Assembly: GCA_031460455.1 (NCBI GenBank)
Contig: JAVKTQ010000002.1
Span: 310,001 to 374,000 of the forward strand
Direction: 5' to 3'
Origin: Sporomusaceae bacterium
GTDB lineage: Bacteria; Bacillota; Negativicutes; Sporomusales; UBA7701
Length of the DNA: 64,000 bases
A program made the translations under genes and the position numbers. This document shows, in pieces, positions 1 to 8,757 of this stretch; within the stretch, counting starts at the first letter, position 1, and every line of letters begins with the position of its first letter. The notes under the pieces were generated by a model, which was not told the DNA's origin, did not search any database, and saw only the letters and a program-made list of their open reading frames with translations.

Positions 1-155
1 GTCACACTCTTGCCGCAGCCCGACTCGCCCACCAGCGCCAGCGTCTCCCCGGCCTTCACCGCGAAGCTCACGCCGTCGACCGCCTTAACCACCCGTTTGC
101 CCACATGGAAATGGGTCTCGAGATTCTCTATCGTCAGCAATACGTTATCGTTCAA
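1..155 (-). CDS. Peptide ABC transporter ATP-binding protein, N-terminal fragment (DppD/OppD type)
   Basis: Only the first 51 or so residues are in the window; the gene continues past the left edge. It encodes the cytoplasmic ATPase of a dipeptide/oligopeptide importer. The Walker A motif GESGCGKS is visible near the end of the fragment, preceded by the usual beta strand around [15 protein letters not shown]. The likely start is TTG at 155, with a G-rich ribosome site about 8 nt upstream; no better start is visible. It lies 13 bp downstream of the permease gene in the same direction, so it is the third gene of a permease-permease-ATPase operon. Confidence 0.85.
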   Translation of the reverse strand, partial: MNDNVLLTIENLETHFHVGKRVVKAVDGVSFAVKAGETLALVGESGCGKSV

Positions 156-168
156 AATAATTCGCCCC

Positions 169-1050
169 CTACTTCAGCCGCGGGTCGAGCACGTCCCGGA
201 GCCCGTCGCCCAAAAGATTGAAGGCCATAACCGTAATCGTGATCGCCACCCCCGGAAAAGTGACGATATGGGGCGCGTTGAAAATCGTCTGCCGGCCCGA
301 GCCCAGCATCGTGCCCCACTCCGCGGTCGGCGGTTCCACCCCCAGGCCGAGGAAGCCGAGCGCCGCCGCCTCCAGGATCGCCACCGACACCCCGATCGTC
401 GCCCGGACGATTATCGGCGCCAGCACATTCGGCAGAATATGGACGAAAATCAGGCGGCCGTCGCCGTTGCCGATCGAGCGGGCGGCCATCACATACACAT
501 TCTCCTTCACCGACAGCACGCTGCCGCGCACGATCCGCGCGTAATGGGGGATCGAAACAATACCGATCGCGATTACCGCCTTATCCAGGCCGCGGCCCAG
601 CACCGTCATAAAAGCGATCGCCAGCAGGATGCTGGGGAACGACAGCATAATATCCATCACACTCATGATCGCCGTATCGATCTTGCGGCCGTAGAAACCG
701 GCCACCGAGCCGAGAATGACGCCGCACACCAGCGCCAGCGCCACCGCCTCCACGCCCACCAGCAGCGAGATGCGCGCCCCGTATAACAGGCGCGACAGGA
801 TATCCCGCCCCAGCTCGTCCGTCCCCAGCAAATGCCCGGCGCCGGGCGGTTTCAGCGCGTTCGGCAGATTGCTGCTGTTCGGGTCGTACGGCGCCAGCGT
901 CGGCGCGAACACCGCGCACAGCACCAGGACCACCAGCATGCACAGGCCGATCATCGCCGAGCTCGAACCGTAAAAGCGGGTCACAAACTCCCGCAGGGGG
1001 CTGTGGGCCGTCGTCGTCTCTGCCGCTAAAGCTGCGCTATTGTCTGTCAT
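169..1050 (-). CDS. Peptide ABC transporter permease (DppC/OppC family)
   Basis: A 293-residue inner-membrane permease. The long cytoplasmic N-terminus, a first membrane segment near residues 33-53, and the DppC-type region [21 protein letters not shown] fit the second permease of a dipeptide/nickel/oligopeptide importer. The EAA coupling loop is recognisable as [20 protein letters not shown] around residues 189-208. It follows the other permease by 14 bp and precedes the ATPase gene, so the three form one transcription unit. The substrate cannot be read from sequence; peptides are the default for the family, with nickel or other solutes possible. Confidence 0.9.
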   Translation of the reverse strand: MTDNSAALAAETTTAHSPLREFVTRFYGSSSAMIGLCMLVVLVLCAVFAPTLAPYDPNSSNLPNALKPPGAGHLLGTDELGRDILSRLLYGARISLLVGVEAVALALVCGVILGSVAGFYGRKIDTAIMSVMDIMLSFPSILLAIAFMTVLGRGLDKAVIAIGIVSIPHYARIVRGSVLSVKENVYVMAARSIGNGDGRLIFVHILPNVLAPIIVRATIGVSVAILEAAALGFLGLGVEPPTAEWGTMLGSGRQTIFNAPHIVTFPGVAITITVMAFNLLGDGLRDVLDPRLK

Positions 1051-1064
1051 ATCTCCTCACCCCC

Positions 1065-2069
1065 CTAAGAATGCTGGATCCGCGGGTCGAGATAGCAATA
1101 CAGCACATCGACCGCGAGATTGACCAGCACGAAAATCGTTCCCACCAGCAGCACCGCCCCCTGCACACGGGGGTAATCGGACACCATGATCCCCTCGATC
1201 ACATACGAACCGATCCCCGGCCAGGAAAACACCGTCTCCGTCAGCACCGCGCCGCCCAGCAGCGCCCCCATCTGGAGGCCGATGACCGTCACAATCGGGA
1301 TGAGCGCGTTCCTGAGGGCATGCTTCACGATCACCACGCCCTCCCGCAGGCCCTTCGCGCGGGCGGTGCGGATATAATCCTGGCGGATGGTCTCCAGCAT
1401 CGTCGCCCGCGTCATCCTGGCGATGATCGCCGTCGAATACGAGCCGAGGGCAATCGCCGGCATAATAAGATGGCGGAAAGCGTCCCAGAAAGACTCCATA
1501 TTGCCGGTCAAAAGCGAATCAAGCAGATACAGGCCGGTCACATCGTCGGGCGTCAGGCCGATCGAAATCCGGCCGGACGCCGGCAGCCAGCCCAGCGTCA
1601 CCGAGAAAAGGATAATCATCATCAGCCCCAGCCAGAAAATCGGCATACTCACCCCCAGCAGCGCGACCGTCATCGCCCCGTAGTCCCACGCCGAATTCTG
1701 CCTCACAGCCGAAATGACCCCCAGCACAAGGCCCAGCACCGCGGCGATGCACACCGCCGACACCGCCAGCTCCACCGTCGCCGGGAAGCGCTTCATCAGC
1801 TCGGCCGAAATCGACGTCTTCGTAATCACCGACTTGCCCAGGTCGCCGCGGACCGTATTCTTCATATAATCGTAAAACTGCACGTAAATCGGCTTGTTCA
1901 GCCCCAGCTCCTCGCGGAGCGCCTCCACGCGCTCCGTCGTGGCGTGCTCGCCGAGAATGATCGTCGCGGGATCGGTTGTGAAAGAATGCATTACCACGAA
2001 CGTCGCCAGCGATACGCCGAACAGCACCGGAATCAGCAGCAGCAGCCGCCGAAAGATATATTTGCCCAT
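1065..2069 (-). CDS. Peptide ABC transporter permease (DppB/OppB family)
   Basis: A 334-residue inner-membrane permease, first gene of the minus-strand transporter operon. The chosen ATG gives the classic DppB N-terminus (MGKYIFRRLLLLIPVLFGVS) and has a GGAGGGAG ribosome site at good spacing; the reading frame stays open further upstream but that part has no family similarity. The periplasmic loop with the DPA motif (TTDPATIILG) and the coupling loop ARAKGLREGVVIVKHALRNA are visible. It is divergent from the binding-protein gene at 2278, so about 210 bp hold both promoters. Confidence 0.92.
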   Translation of the reverse strand: MGKYIFRRLLLLIPVLFGVSLATFVVMHSFTTDPATIILGEHATTERVEALREELGLNKPIYVQFYDYMKNTVRGDLGKSVITKTSISAELMKRFPATVELAVSAVCIAAVLGLVLGVISAVRQNSAWDYGAMTVALLGVSMPIFWLGLMMIILFSVTLGWLPASGRISIGLTPDDVTGLYLLDSLLTGNMESFWDAFRHLIMPAIALGSYSTAIIARMTRATMLETIRQDYIRTARAKGLREGVVIVKHALRNALIPIVTVIGLQMGALLGGAVLTETVFSWPGIGSYVIEGIMVSDYPRVQGAVLLVGTIFVLVNLAVDVLYCYLDPRIQHS

Positions 2070-2277
2070 ATCCGACTCCCTCCGCAAGATTATCGTCCAA
2101 TAACCAACCAAAAGATAATTAGCCAGTGAAGCGGCAAATCCTGCCCGCGAAACAACCGGCGTAAACAATATTTCACGCGAAGACAAAAAACCGCAAAAAC
2201 AATTTCCCGGCTGAGCAGGGATTTACTGTTAGTCCGGATAATTGTACCTTATTACTCAACGGGAGGGAAAAACACTA

Positions 2278-3840
2278 ATGGCGAAAAAACCATGGGCACT
2301 GCTCCTCATCCTCGTCTTCGCAAGCAGCATCCTGCTCGGCGGCTGCGGCGGCGGGGCCAAAAAAGAAGACGCGGCGAAAAACACGCTGATCTTCGCACAG
2401 GGCTCCGACCCGCGCGCCCTTGACCCCGCTTACACCGACGACAGCGAATCCTCCAAGATCACCTTCCAGATCTACGAAGGCCTCGTACGTTACAAGCCCG
2501 GCAAAACCGAGGTCGAACCCGCCCTGGCCACCGAATGGAGCGTCAGCGCGGACGGCAAGGAATGGACCTTCAAACTCCGCAAAGGCGTAAAATTCCACGA
2601 CGGCACCCCCTTCAACGCCGAAGCCGTCAAATTCAGCGTCGACCGTCAGCTCGAACCCAACCGCAAAAACGACATGCCCTACGCCAAATTCGTCTACGAA
2701 GGCGTGAAATCCATCCAGGTAGTCGACGAATACACCGTCAAATTCATCCTCGACAAACCGCTGGCCGCCTTCCTGGCCAACCAGGCCATGAGCCACGCCG
2801 CCTTCATCGTCAGCCCGACCGCCGTCAAAAAGTACAACGGCATCCTCAACGAAAACCCGGTCGGCACCGGCCCGTACAAATTCGTCAAATGGGAGAAAGG
2901 CCAGTTCGTAGAACTGGCGGCCTTTGACGACTACTGGGGCGACAAAGCCAAAGTCAAAAAAGCCGTCTACAAATTCACCAAAGAAAACTCCGTCCGCGCC
3001 TCCGACCTGATCAGCGGCGCCACCGACATCATGGACGGCGTCGACACCAACGACGTCAAAAAACTCGAAAGCGCCGGCCTCAACGTCATCAAACAACCCG
3101 GCATGAACATCAACTACATGGGCTTCTACTGCGACAAAGGCCCCTTCAAAGATCCCGAAGTCCGCAAAGCCATCAGCATGGCCATCAACCGCCAGAACCT
3201 CGTAGACTACCTCTACCTCGGTCTGGCCAAGCTCCCCAACACCATGCTGCCCGACTTCATCCCCGGCTACTCCAAGGACGCCAAGCCCTACGGCTACAAC
3301 CCCGAAGAAGCCAAGAAAATCCTCGCCGCCAAAGGCATGGCCAACTTCGAATTCAACGCCATCACCTACTCCAACCCCCGTCCCTACAACCCGGTGAACG
3401 GTGAAAAACTCGCCGCCGCCATCCAGGCCGAACTCGCCAAAATCGGCGTCAAAATGAACATCAAATCCTACGCCTGGACCGAATACCGCCAGGTTCTCAA
3501 GCAGGGCGAAGGCGACGCCTTCTTCTACGGCTGGACCGGCGACAACGGCGACGCCGACAACTTCCTCATGCTCCTCGACAGCGGCCAGATCAAATCCAGC
3601 CTCAACGCCGCCCGCTACGCCAACCCCGAATACGACAAACTCCTCGCCGAAGGCCGCGCCACCATGGACGTCGCCAAGCGGGCCGAAATCTACGCCAAAG
3701 CCCAGAACATCATCATGGCCGACGCCCCCTGGGTCTACATCAGCCACGGCGTAGTCCTCGGCGCCACCCGCGCCAACATCAAAGGCTTCGCCATCCACCC
3801 CGTCGGCAAGCACTGGCTCAACAGAGTCAGCAAAGAATAG
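2278..3840 (+). CDS. Peptide ABC transporter substrate-binding lipoprotein (SBP family 5)
   Basis: A 520-residue family 5 extracytoplasmic solute-binding protein. The N-terminus is a lipoprotein signal with lipobox LLGGC about 20 residues in; the mature protein starts with a Gly/Lys-rich linker. Family 5 signatures include the region PALATEWSVSADGKEWTFKL and the segment FHDGTPFNAEAVKFS. The start at 2278 has GGGAGGG ten bases upstream; the upstream in-frame ATG at 2242 would spoil the signal peptide. It is divergent from the permease genes and is presumably their partner. It is followed by an intergenic repeat and then a terminator hairpin. Confidence 0.93.
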   Translation: MAKKPWALLLILVFASSILLGGCGGGAKKEDAAKNTLIFAQGSDPRALDPAYTDDSESSKITFQIYEGLVRYKPGKTEVEPALATEWSVSADGKEWTFKLRKGVKFHDGTPFNAEAVKFSVDRQLEPNRKNDMPYAKFVYEGVKSIQVVDEYTVKFILDKPLAAFLANQAMSHAAFIVSPTAVKKYNGILNENPVGTGPYKFVKWEKGQFVELAAFDDYWGDKAKVKKAVYKFTKENSVRASDLISGATDIMDGVDTNDVKKLESAGLNVIKQPGMNINYMGFYCDKGPFKDPEVRKAISMAINRQNLVDYLYLGLAKLPNTMLPDFIPGYSKDAKPYGYNPEEAKKILAAKGMANFEFNAITYSNPRPYNPVNGEKLAAAIQAELAKIGVKMNIKSYAWTEYRQVLKQGEGDAFFYGWTGDNGDADNFLMLLDSGQIKSSLNAARYANPEYDKLLAEGRATMDVAKRAEIYAKAQNIIMADAPWVYISHGVVLGATRANIKGFAIHPVGKHWLNRVSKE

Positions 3841-3847
3841 TCTCCCG

Positions 3848-3977
3848 GTCACACTGTCGATAAAGGCCCATCTGCGGCGTTGCTCCTCAGAGCGTTTGCT
3901 TGCGTACGCCCCCAAGTACGCGGCGCGGCGCGCTCTTCCGGTGCGCCTTGCATCTGGACCTTTCTCGCCAGTCTGAC
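3848..3977. repeat. Intergenic palindromic element R1 (130 bp, imperfect terminal inverted repeats)
   Basis: The left end (GTCACACTGTCGATAAAGG) is an imperfect inverse of the right end, whose complement reads GTCAGACTGGCGAGAAAGG, so the unit can fold into one long hairpin. The centre holds GCGTAC and GTACGC arms. Elements R2 (10104-10285) and R7 (57969-58143) have the same ends and centre but carry extra internal modules. R1 is the shortest and seems to be the basic form. It sits between the binding-protein stop and its terminator. It has no coding capacity of its own. Confidence 0.8.
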
Positions 3978-3992
3978 GTTGTCTACAAGCTG

Positions 3993-4026
3993 ACCGGCCT
4001 GGTACCGCTAGGTACCAGGCCGGTTT
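3993..4026 (+). terminator. Rho-independent terminator
   Basis: A perfect 14-bp inverted repeat (ACCGGCCTGGTACC and its complement) with a GCTA loop, ending in TTTT. It lies downstream of the binding-protein gene, beyond element R1. Confidence 0.85.
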
Positions 4027-4034
4027 TATGTGCC

Positions 4035-5222
4035 TTATTCGCTCGCGAAATTATCGAAATACCCCTGGATCAGCACCACCGGCGTCCCCTTGTCGCCGCT
4101 GCCGCTCGTCAGATCGCACAGACTGCCCAAAAGGTCGGTCAGCTGTCGCGGCGTCGTCCCCAGCGAAGCGTCCTTGCCCAGCAGATCCGAATCCTTGGCC
4201 TTGATCTTCTCCTTCATCGCCGCCGTCGCCTCGTCCGTTCCCAGGCCGCGCAGCTCGGTGTCGGCGATGAACTTGATCTTCAGCTCGTTCGGCATCCCGC
4301 TCAAGCCGGCGGTATAGCCGGGCGACACCACCGGATCGGCCAGCTCCCAGATCTTGCCCTGCGGGTCCTTGAACGCGCCGTCCCCGTACACCATCACCTC
4401 GATATGGCGGCCGGTCGCCTGGCGCAGTTTCGCCTGGATAGCGGCGACCACCGCCTGGCAGTCGCGCGGGAACAGCTTCACCGTATCATCCGAAGCCTTA
4501 TTCGAGCCCAGCAGCCCGAAATCGGGGTGATAGCCGCTGCCGGCCATCGACTTGTTCAGGATATCGTCCAGGCCGTACACCGTCTCGGCCCCGGCCTTCC
4601 TCAAGATGCCCTTGATGCGGTGCCGGTCGTGGATGCTCGCCACCAGCACCTCCTTCGTATATTCGAGCGCCGCCTTGGGCTGATTGGTCAGATGGACCGC
4701 GATCCGCCCCTCGGGCGCCAGGCTCTTATAAAGACTGACATAATCGATGCCGGTGAAAGGGTGGGGGACATGGGTGCCGAACAACTGCCGGTACTTCGCC
4801 TCGGAAAGCGTATCCAAATACGGATCGATCCCCAGCTCATCCATCCTGTCCACGTCGATAAGGTGGTTGCCCACCTCGTCGCCCGGGTAGCTCAGATAAA
4901 GGTGGATCTTCTTGCCGCTCATCGCCACCCCCTTGAGAATCAGCGAAAAACGGTTGCGGCTCAGGATCGGGAAAAGAACGGCGATATCGCCCTTGAACTT
5001 CAAATTGATATCGGCGGCGATATCGGCCACCGAAGCATAGTTGCCCTGAGAGCGCGCCACCAGCGACTCGGTCACGCCGATCACATCGTTGTCCCTGAGC
5101 TTGAAATTATCCTGCCCGGCCGCCTTCAGCACGGAATCAACAACCAGGCCGACGACATCGTCGCCCTTCTTCACGATCGGGGTCCGTATTCCCCGCACAG
5201 TGGTCCCCACCGTTCTAGACAT
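4035..5222 (-). CDS. Coenzyme F420-0:L-glutamate ligase family protein
   Basis: A 395-residue protein. The N-terminal part (VRGIRTPIVKKGDDVVGLVVDS, then DNDVIGVTESLVARSQGNY) matches the CofE/FbiB gamma-glutamyl ligase fold, which adds glutamate to F420-0 using GTP in F420 producers. The family also occurs in Firmicutes not known to make F420, where the substrate is unknown. The protein is longer than archaeal CofE (about 250 residues), and the extra C-terminal half has no motif I recognise. The start ATG at 5222 follows AAGGAGGAACGTG. It appears to be a single-gene unit; no other F420 biosynthesis gene is nearby. Confidence 0.75.
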   Translation of the reverse strand: MSRTVGTTVRGIRTPIVKKGDDVVGLVVDSVLKAAGQDNFKLRDNDVIGVTESLVARSQGNYASVADIAADINLKFKGDIAVLFPILSRNRFSLILKGVAMSGKKIHLYLSYPGDEVGNHLIDVDRMDELGIDPYLDTLSEAKYRQLFGTHVPHPFTGIDYVSLYKSLAPEGRIAVHLTNQPKAALEYTKEVLVASIHDRHRIKGILRKAGAETVYGLDDILNKSMAGSGYHPDFGLLGSNKASDDTVKLFPRDCQAVVAAIQAKLRQATGRHIEVMVYGDGAFKDPQGKIWELADPVVSPGYTAGLSGMPNELKIKFIADTELRGLGTDEATAAMKEKIKAKDSDLLGKDASLGTTPRQLTDLLGSLCDLTSGSGDKGTPVVLIQGYFDNFASE

Positions 5223-5535
5223 CACGTTCCTCCTTCTGCTCAGCGCCGGCGGGGATTGCCCCGAAGCGCCAGGGAAAATCAATCAACGCTCTTAATATAT
5301 CAGAAAAATTTACAAATATAAACATATATCAATATAATTTTCCCGAAAATCAGGCCAAAGTAGCAAACAATATACAGCGCAAAAAGTACAAACATCTGCC
5401 GGGCCGGGATAATCCGCGCGCGTGAGGCGATAACCGCCCCGGCCCGCTTTGCAGATCGCCGCCAATCGTATATAATTTTAGCAGCGCGGCCTTCGCGTCG
5501 CCGGCGCAAATCCTCGACCAACGGAGTATAACGAC
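5223..5535 (+). promoter_or_regulatory. Divergent intergenic region with a sigma-A type promoter for the ABC-F gene
   Basis: The region has no gene. The first 150 bp is AT-rich and presumably holds the promoter of the minus-strand ligase gene. For the plus-strand gene, TTTGCA (5448-5453), a 17-bp spacer and TATAAT (5471-5476) form a good promoter about 60 bp before the ATG. The leader is short, so no attenuator of the kind found before antibiotic-resistance ABC-F genes can fit. Confidence 0.6.
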
Positions 5536-7419
5536 ATGGGCTCTCTATACGCAGACCAGCTGAGCAAATCGTTCGGCATCGACACCATCTTCGACAACAT
5601 CGGCTTCGAAATACAAAGCGGCGAAAAAGTCGGCCTCATCGGCGCCAACGGCGCCGGCAAAACCACCCTCATGCGCTGCCTCCTCGGCCTGGAGCCCCTC
5701 GACAAGGGCCAGGTCCGCCTCAGCCCCGGCGCCACAATCGGCTATGTCCGGCAGCAGACCGTCGCCAGCCGCGAAACCGTCTACGCCTACCTCGAAGACG
5801 CCTACGCCGACGTCCTCGAATGCCAGCGGCGCTTCCAGGACGTGGAGCGGCGGATGGCGGCCGAAAAAGACGAAAACGAACTCGCCCGCCTCATGAAAGC
5901 CTACGCCGCCGACATCGAATACTTCGAGCGCGCCGGCGGCTACCACTACGCCAGCGACATCCGCCGCGTCGCCTTCGGCCTCGGCTTCGCCGACGAAGAC
6001 ATGGCCCGCCCGGTCGCCACCCTCTCCGGCGGCCAGCAGACCCGCCTCAACCTCGCCAAAGCCCTGTGCCGCAAACCCGACTTCCTCTTTCTCGACGAAC
6101 CCACCAACCACCTCGACATCGCCATGGTCGAATGGCTCGAGGAATTCCTCCAGGGCTACGCCGGCAGCGTCTTCATCATCTCCCACGACCGCTACTTCCT
6201 CGACAACACCGTCAGCCGCATCTTCGACCTCCAGAGCGAGCGGCTCGTCGCCTACAGCGGCAACTACAGCCGCTACCTCGAACAAAAAGCCATGAACGAC
6301 GCCGCCCTCCTCAGCGCCTACGAAAAACAGCAGCGCCAGATCGCCAAAACCGAGGAATACATCCGCCGCTACAAAGCAGGCATAAAATCCAAGCAGGCCC
6401 GCGGCCGCCAGTCGCAGCTCAGCCGCCTGGAGCGCATCGAACTCATGCGCCAGGACAAAGTGCTCGCCTTCGACCTGCCCGCCCCGGCCGAATGCGCCGA
6501 CCGCGTCGCCGAACTCATCGACGTCACCGCCGGCTACGGCGACAGGACAGTCTTCGCGCGTCAGTCGCTGCTCGTCAGAAGGGGAGAGGCCGTCGCCCTC
6601 GTCGGCCCCAACGGCGCCGGCAAAACCACCCTCCTCAAACTGCTCACCGGCGAACTCGACCCCCGCGAAGGCCGGGTCAAGAAAGGCAGCCGCGTCCACA
6701 TCGGCTACTTCGCCCAGCAGCACGAAACTTTAAGCGGCCACAGCACCCTCCTCGACGAAATCGTCCACGGCTTCGGCATGGGGGAGGAGAGGGCCCGCGG
6801 TCTGCTCGGCCACTTCCTCTTCTGCGGCGACGACGTCTTCAAACAGGTCGGCGACCTCAGCGGCGGCGAAAAAGCCCGCCTCGCCCTCCTCAAGCTCATG
6901 CTCTCCGGAGCCAACGTCCTCCTCCTCGACGAACCCACCAACCACCTCGACATCGCCGCCAAAGAAGCCGTCGAAACCGCCCTCGCCGTCTTCCCCGGCA
7001 CAATTGTCGCCGTCTCCCACGACCGCTACTTCCTCGACCGGGTCGCCGACCGCGTCGTCGAGCTCGACGACGGCCGCCTCACCGAATACCTCGGCAACTA
7101 CAGCTTCTACCGCCAACAGAAACTGCTCGCCGCCCGCCAGGCCGCCGGCGAAAAACAGCGTGCGGCCGCCACCAAACCCGCCGCCTCCTCGCCTGCGCCG
7201 AAAAAGCGTCCCTCCGACGCCGCCAAAGCGGCCCGCAGGCTCGAAGAAGAAATCGCCGGCCTCGAAGTCGAGCTCGCCGCCTGCGAAGCAGCGCTCAACG
7301 ACCCCGCCACCCATGGCGACCCCGCAACCTCCCGCCGGGCCGCCGAACGCTACGCCGCCTGCAAGGAAGCCCTCGACGCCAAATACGGCGAATGGCTCGT
7401 ACTAACCGAACAACCGTAA
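5536..7419 (+). CDS. ABC-F family ATPase (ribosome-associated)
   Basis: A 627-residue cytoplasmic protein with two ABC ATPase domains and no membrane segments. Walker A motifs are GANGAGKTTL and GPNGAGKTTLLKL; signature motifs are LSGGQQTRL and LSGGEKARL; both Walker B segments read FLDEPTNHLD or LLDEPTNHLD, the hallmark of ABC-F translation factors. The linker between the domains (about residues 240-320) is charged, as expected of the ribosomal P-site tRNA interaction motif. The C-terminus is an Ala/Pro/Lys-rich linker and a predicted coiled coil (about 560-620), as in Uup/YdiF-type members. Whether it is a housekeeping factor or gives antibiotic protection cannot be told. Confidence 0.93.
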   Translation: MGSLYADQLSKSFGIDTIFDNIGFEIQSGEKVGLIGANGAGKTTLMRCLLGLEPLDKGQVRLSPGATIGYVRQQTVASRETVYAYLEDAYADVLECQRRFQDVERRMAAEKDENELARLMKAYAADIEYFERAGGYHYASDIRRVAFGLGFADEDMARPVATLSGGQQTRLNLAKALCRKPDFLFLDEPTNHLDIAMVEWLEEFLQGYAGSVFIISHDRYFLDNTVSRIFDLQSERLVAYSGNYSRYLEQKAMNDAALLSAYEKQQRQIAKTEEYIRRYKAGIKSKQARGRQSQLSRLERIELMRQDKVLAFDLPAPAECADRVAELIDVTAGYGDRTVFARQSLLVRRGEAVALVGPNGAGKTTLLKLLTGELDPREGRVKKGSRVHIGYFAQQHETLSGHSTLLDEIVHGFGMGEERARGLLGHFLFCGDDVFKQVGDLSGGEKARLALLKLMLSGANVLLLDEPTNHLDIAAKEAVETALAVFPGTIVAVSHDRYFLDRVADRVVELDDGRLTEYLGNYSFYRQQKLLAARQAAGEKQRAAATKPAASSPAPKKRPSDAAKAARRLEEEIAGLEVELAACEAALNDPATHGDPATSRRAAERYAACKEALDAKYGEWLVLTEQP

Positions 7420-7431
7420 TGAGATTGGTCC

Positions 7432-7465
7432 AAAACGGCCGGCGGCCATCGCCCCGGCCGTTTTT
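7432..7465 (+). terminator. Rho-independent terminator
   Basis: An inverted repeat (AAACGGCCGG ... CCGGCCGTTT) with a short loop is followed by a T-run. It ends the ABC-F gene. Confidence 0.85.
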
Positions 7466-7557
7466 CATCCCCTCATCTCCGCTTCGGCAGGAAAAGAATA
7501 CGAAACACAGAAAATGGTATTAATAGCGATTATGCGCCACATAAAAGGAGAACCGCC

Positions 7558-8727
7558 ATGCACAAGACAATCGCCGCCCTCGCCGCCAAGCACCACCCCG
7601 CCGTCGTCGCCCTGCGCCGTCACTTCCGGGCCCACCCCGAGCTGGGCGGCCAGGAATTCGCCACCCAGGCGAAAATCATCGAGACCCTCGCCGCTCTCGG
7701 CCTCGCGCCCGTCCCGATCGCCGGCACCGGCGTCATCGCCGACATAAAAGGCGCGACCGGCGGCAAAACCGTCGCCCTCCGCGCCGACATCGACGCCCTG
7801 CCGCTTAAAGACGAATGCGGCCAGCCGTACGCCTCCGCCGTCGCCGGCGTCGCCCACGCCTGCGGCCACGACGGCCACACCGCCGCCCTCCTCGGGGCGG
7901 CCATGGTCCTCGCCGCCCTCAGGGACGAATTCAGCGGCGCCGTCCGCCTGCTCTTCCAGCCCAGCGAGGAAGTGCTGCCCGGCGGCTCGCTCGCCATGAT
8001 CGCGGGCGGAGCGCTTGACGGTGTCGACCACATCCTCGGCGCCCACCTGTGGCCGACCGCGCCCCTGGGCAAAATGCTCACCGCCCGCGGCCGGATGATG
8101 GCCTCGGCCGACGCCTTCCGCATCGCCATCCACGGCAAGGGCGGCCACGGCTCGATGCCCCACCGCGCCGTCAGCCCCATCCTCGTCGGCGCCGAAATCG
8201 TCGCCGCCCTAAGCGCCATCGTCGGCAGCGCCATCGACCCGGCGGAAACCGTCGTCCTTTCCGTCGGCTCCTTCCAGAGCGGCGAAGCGGAAAACATCAT
8301 CCCCGACAAAGCCGCGATCAAAGGCACGCTCCGATGCTTCGACGGGCAGCTGCGGTACGACGTTCTGGGCCGCATCGAAAATATCTGCCGGTGCAGCGGC
8401 GAAGCCCACGGCGCCGCCGTCACGGTCGAAAAAGTCATCGGCTACCCGCCCCTCGTCAACGACCCTGCCGTCGCCGGGCAGGTCCTGGCGGCCGGCGGCG
8501 AAGTCCTCGGCGCGAACGGGGTGGAGGAGACGCCCCCCGTGCTGGCCAGCGAAGACTTTTCCCACTACCTCGCAAAAGTGCCGGGCGCGTTCATGTTCAT
8601 CGGCGCCGCCCCGGCCGGTCGGGACGTCTATCCCCTTCACCACCCCAAATTCGACTTCGACGAAAAAGCCCTCGCCTACATGACCGAAATAATGGCCGGG
8701 GCCGCCCTCAGACTGCTCCGCCCGTAA
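7558..8727 (+). CDS. M20 family amidohydrolase (hippurate/N-acyl amino acid hydrolase type)
   Basis: A 389-residue cytosolic metallohydrolase of the M20D branch, which cleaves N-acyl groups from amino acids or peptides. The metal-binding motif ACGHDGHTA (Cys102, His104) and the catalytic Glu in FQPSEEVLPGG are present; the lid domain lies in the middle (about 180-290). The start follows AAAAGGAG by 7 nt. The radical SAM gene begins 30 bp downstream on the same strand, so the two may be co-transcribed; a role in trimming the nearby peptide is possible but is only an inference, since M20D enzymes are usually small-molecule hydrolases. Confidence 0.92.
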   Translation: MHKTIAALAAKHHPAVVALRRHFRAHPELGGQEFATQAKIIETLAALGLAPVPIAGTGVIADIKGATGGKTVALRADIDALPLKDECGQPYASAVAGVAHACGHDGHTAALLGAAMVLAALRDEFSGAVRLLFQPSEEVLPGGSLAMIAGGALDGVDHILGAHLWPTAPLGKMLTARGRMMASADAFRIAIHGKGGHGSMPHRAVSPILVGAEIVAALSAIVGSAIDPAETVVLSVGSFQSGEAENIIPDKAAIKGTLRCFDGQLRYDVLGRIENICRCSGEAHGAAVTVEKVIGYPPLVNDPAVAGQVLAAGGEVLGANGVEETPPVLASEDFSHYLAKVPGAFMFIGAAPAGRDVYPLHHPKFDFDEKALAYMTEIMAGAALRLLRP

Positions 8728-8757
8728 ACTGCACACGCCCGGAAGGGAGCTGGAATC

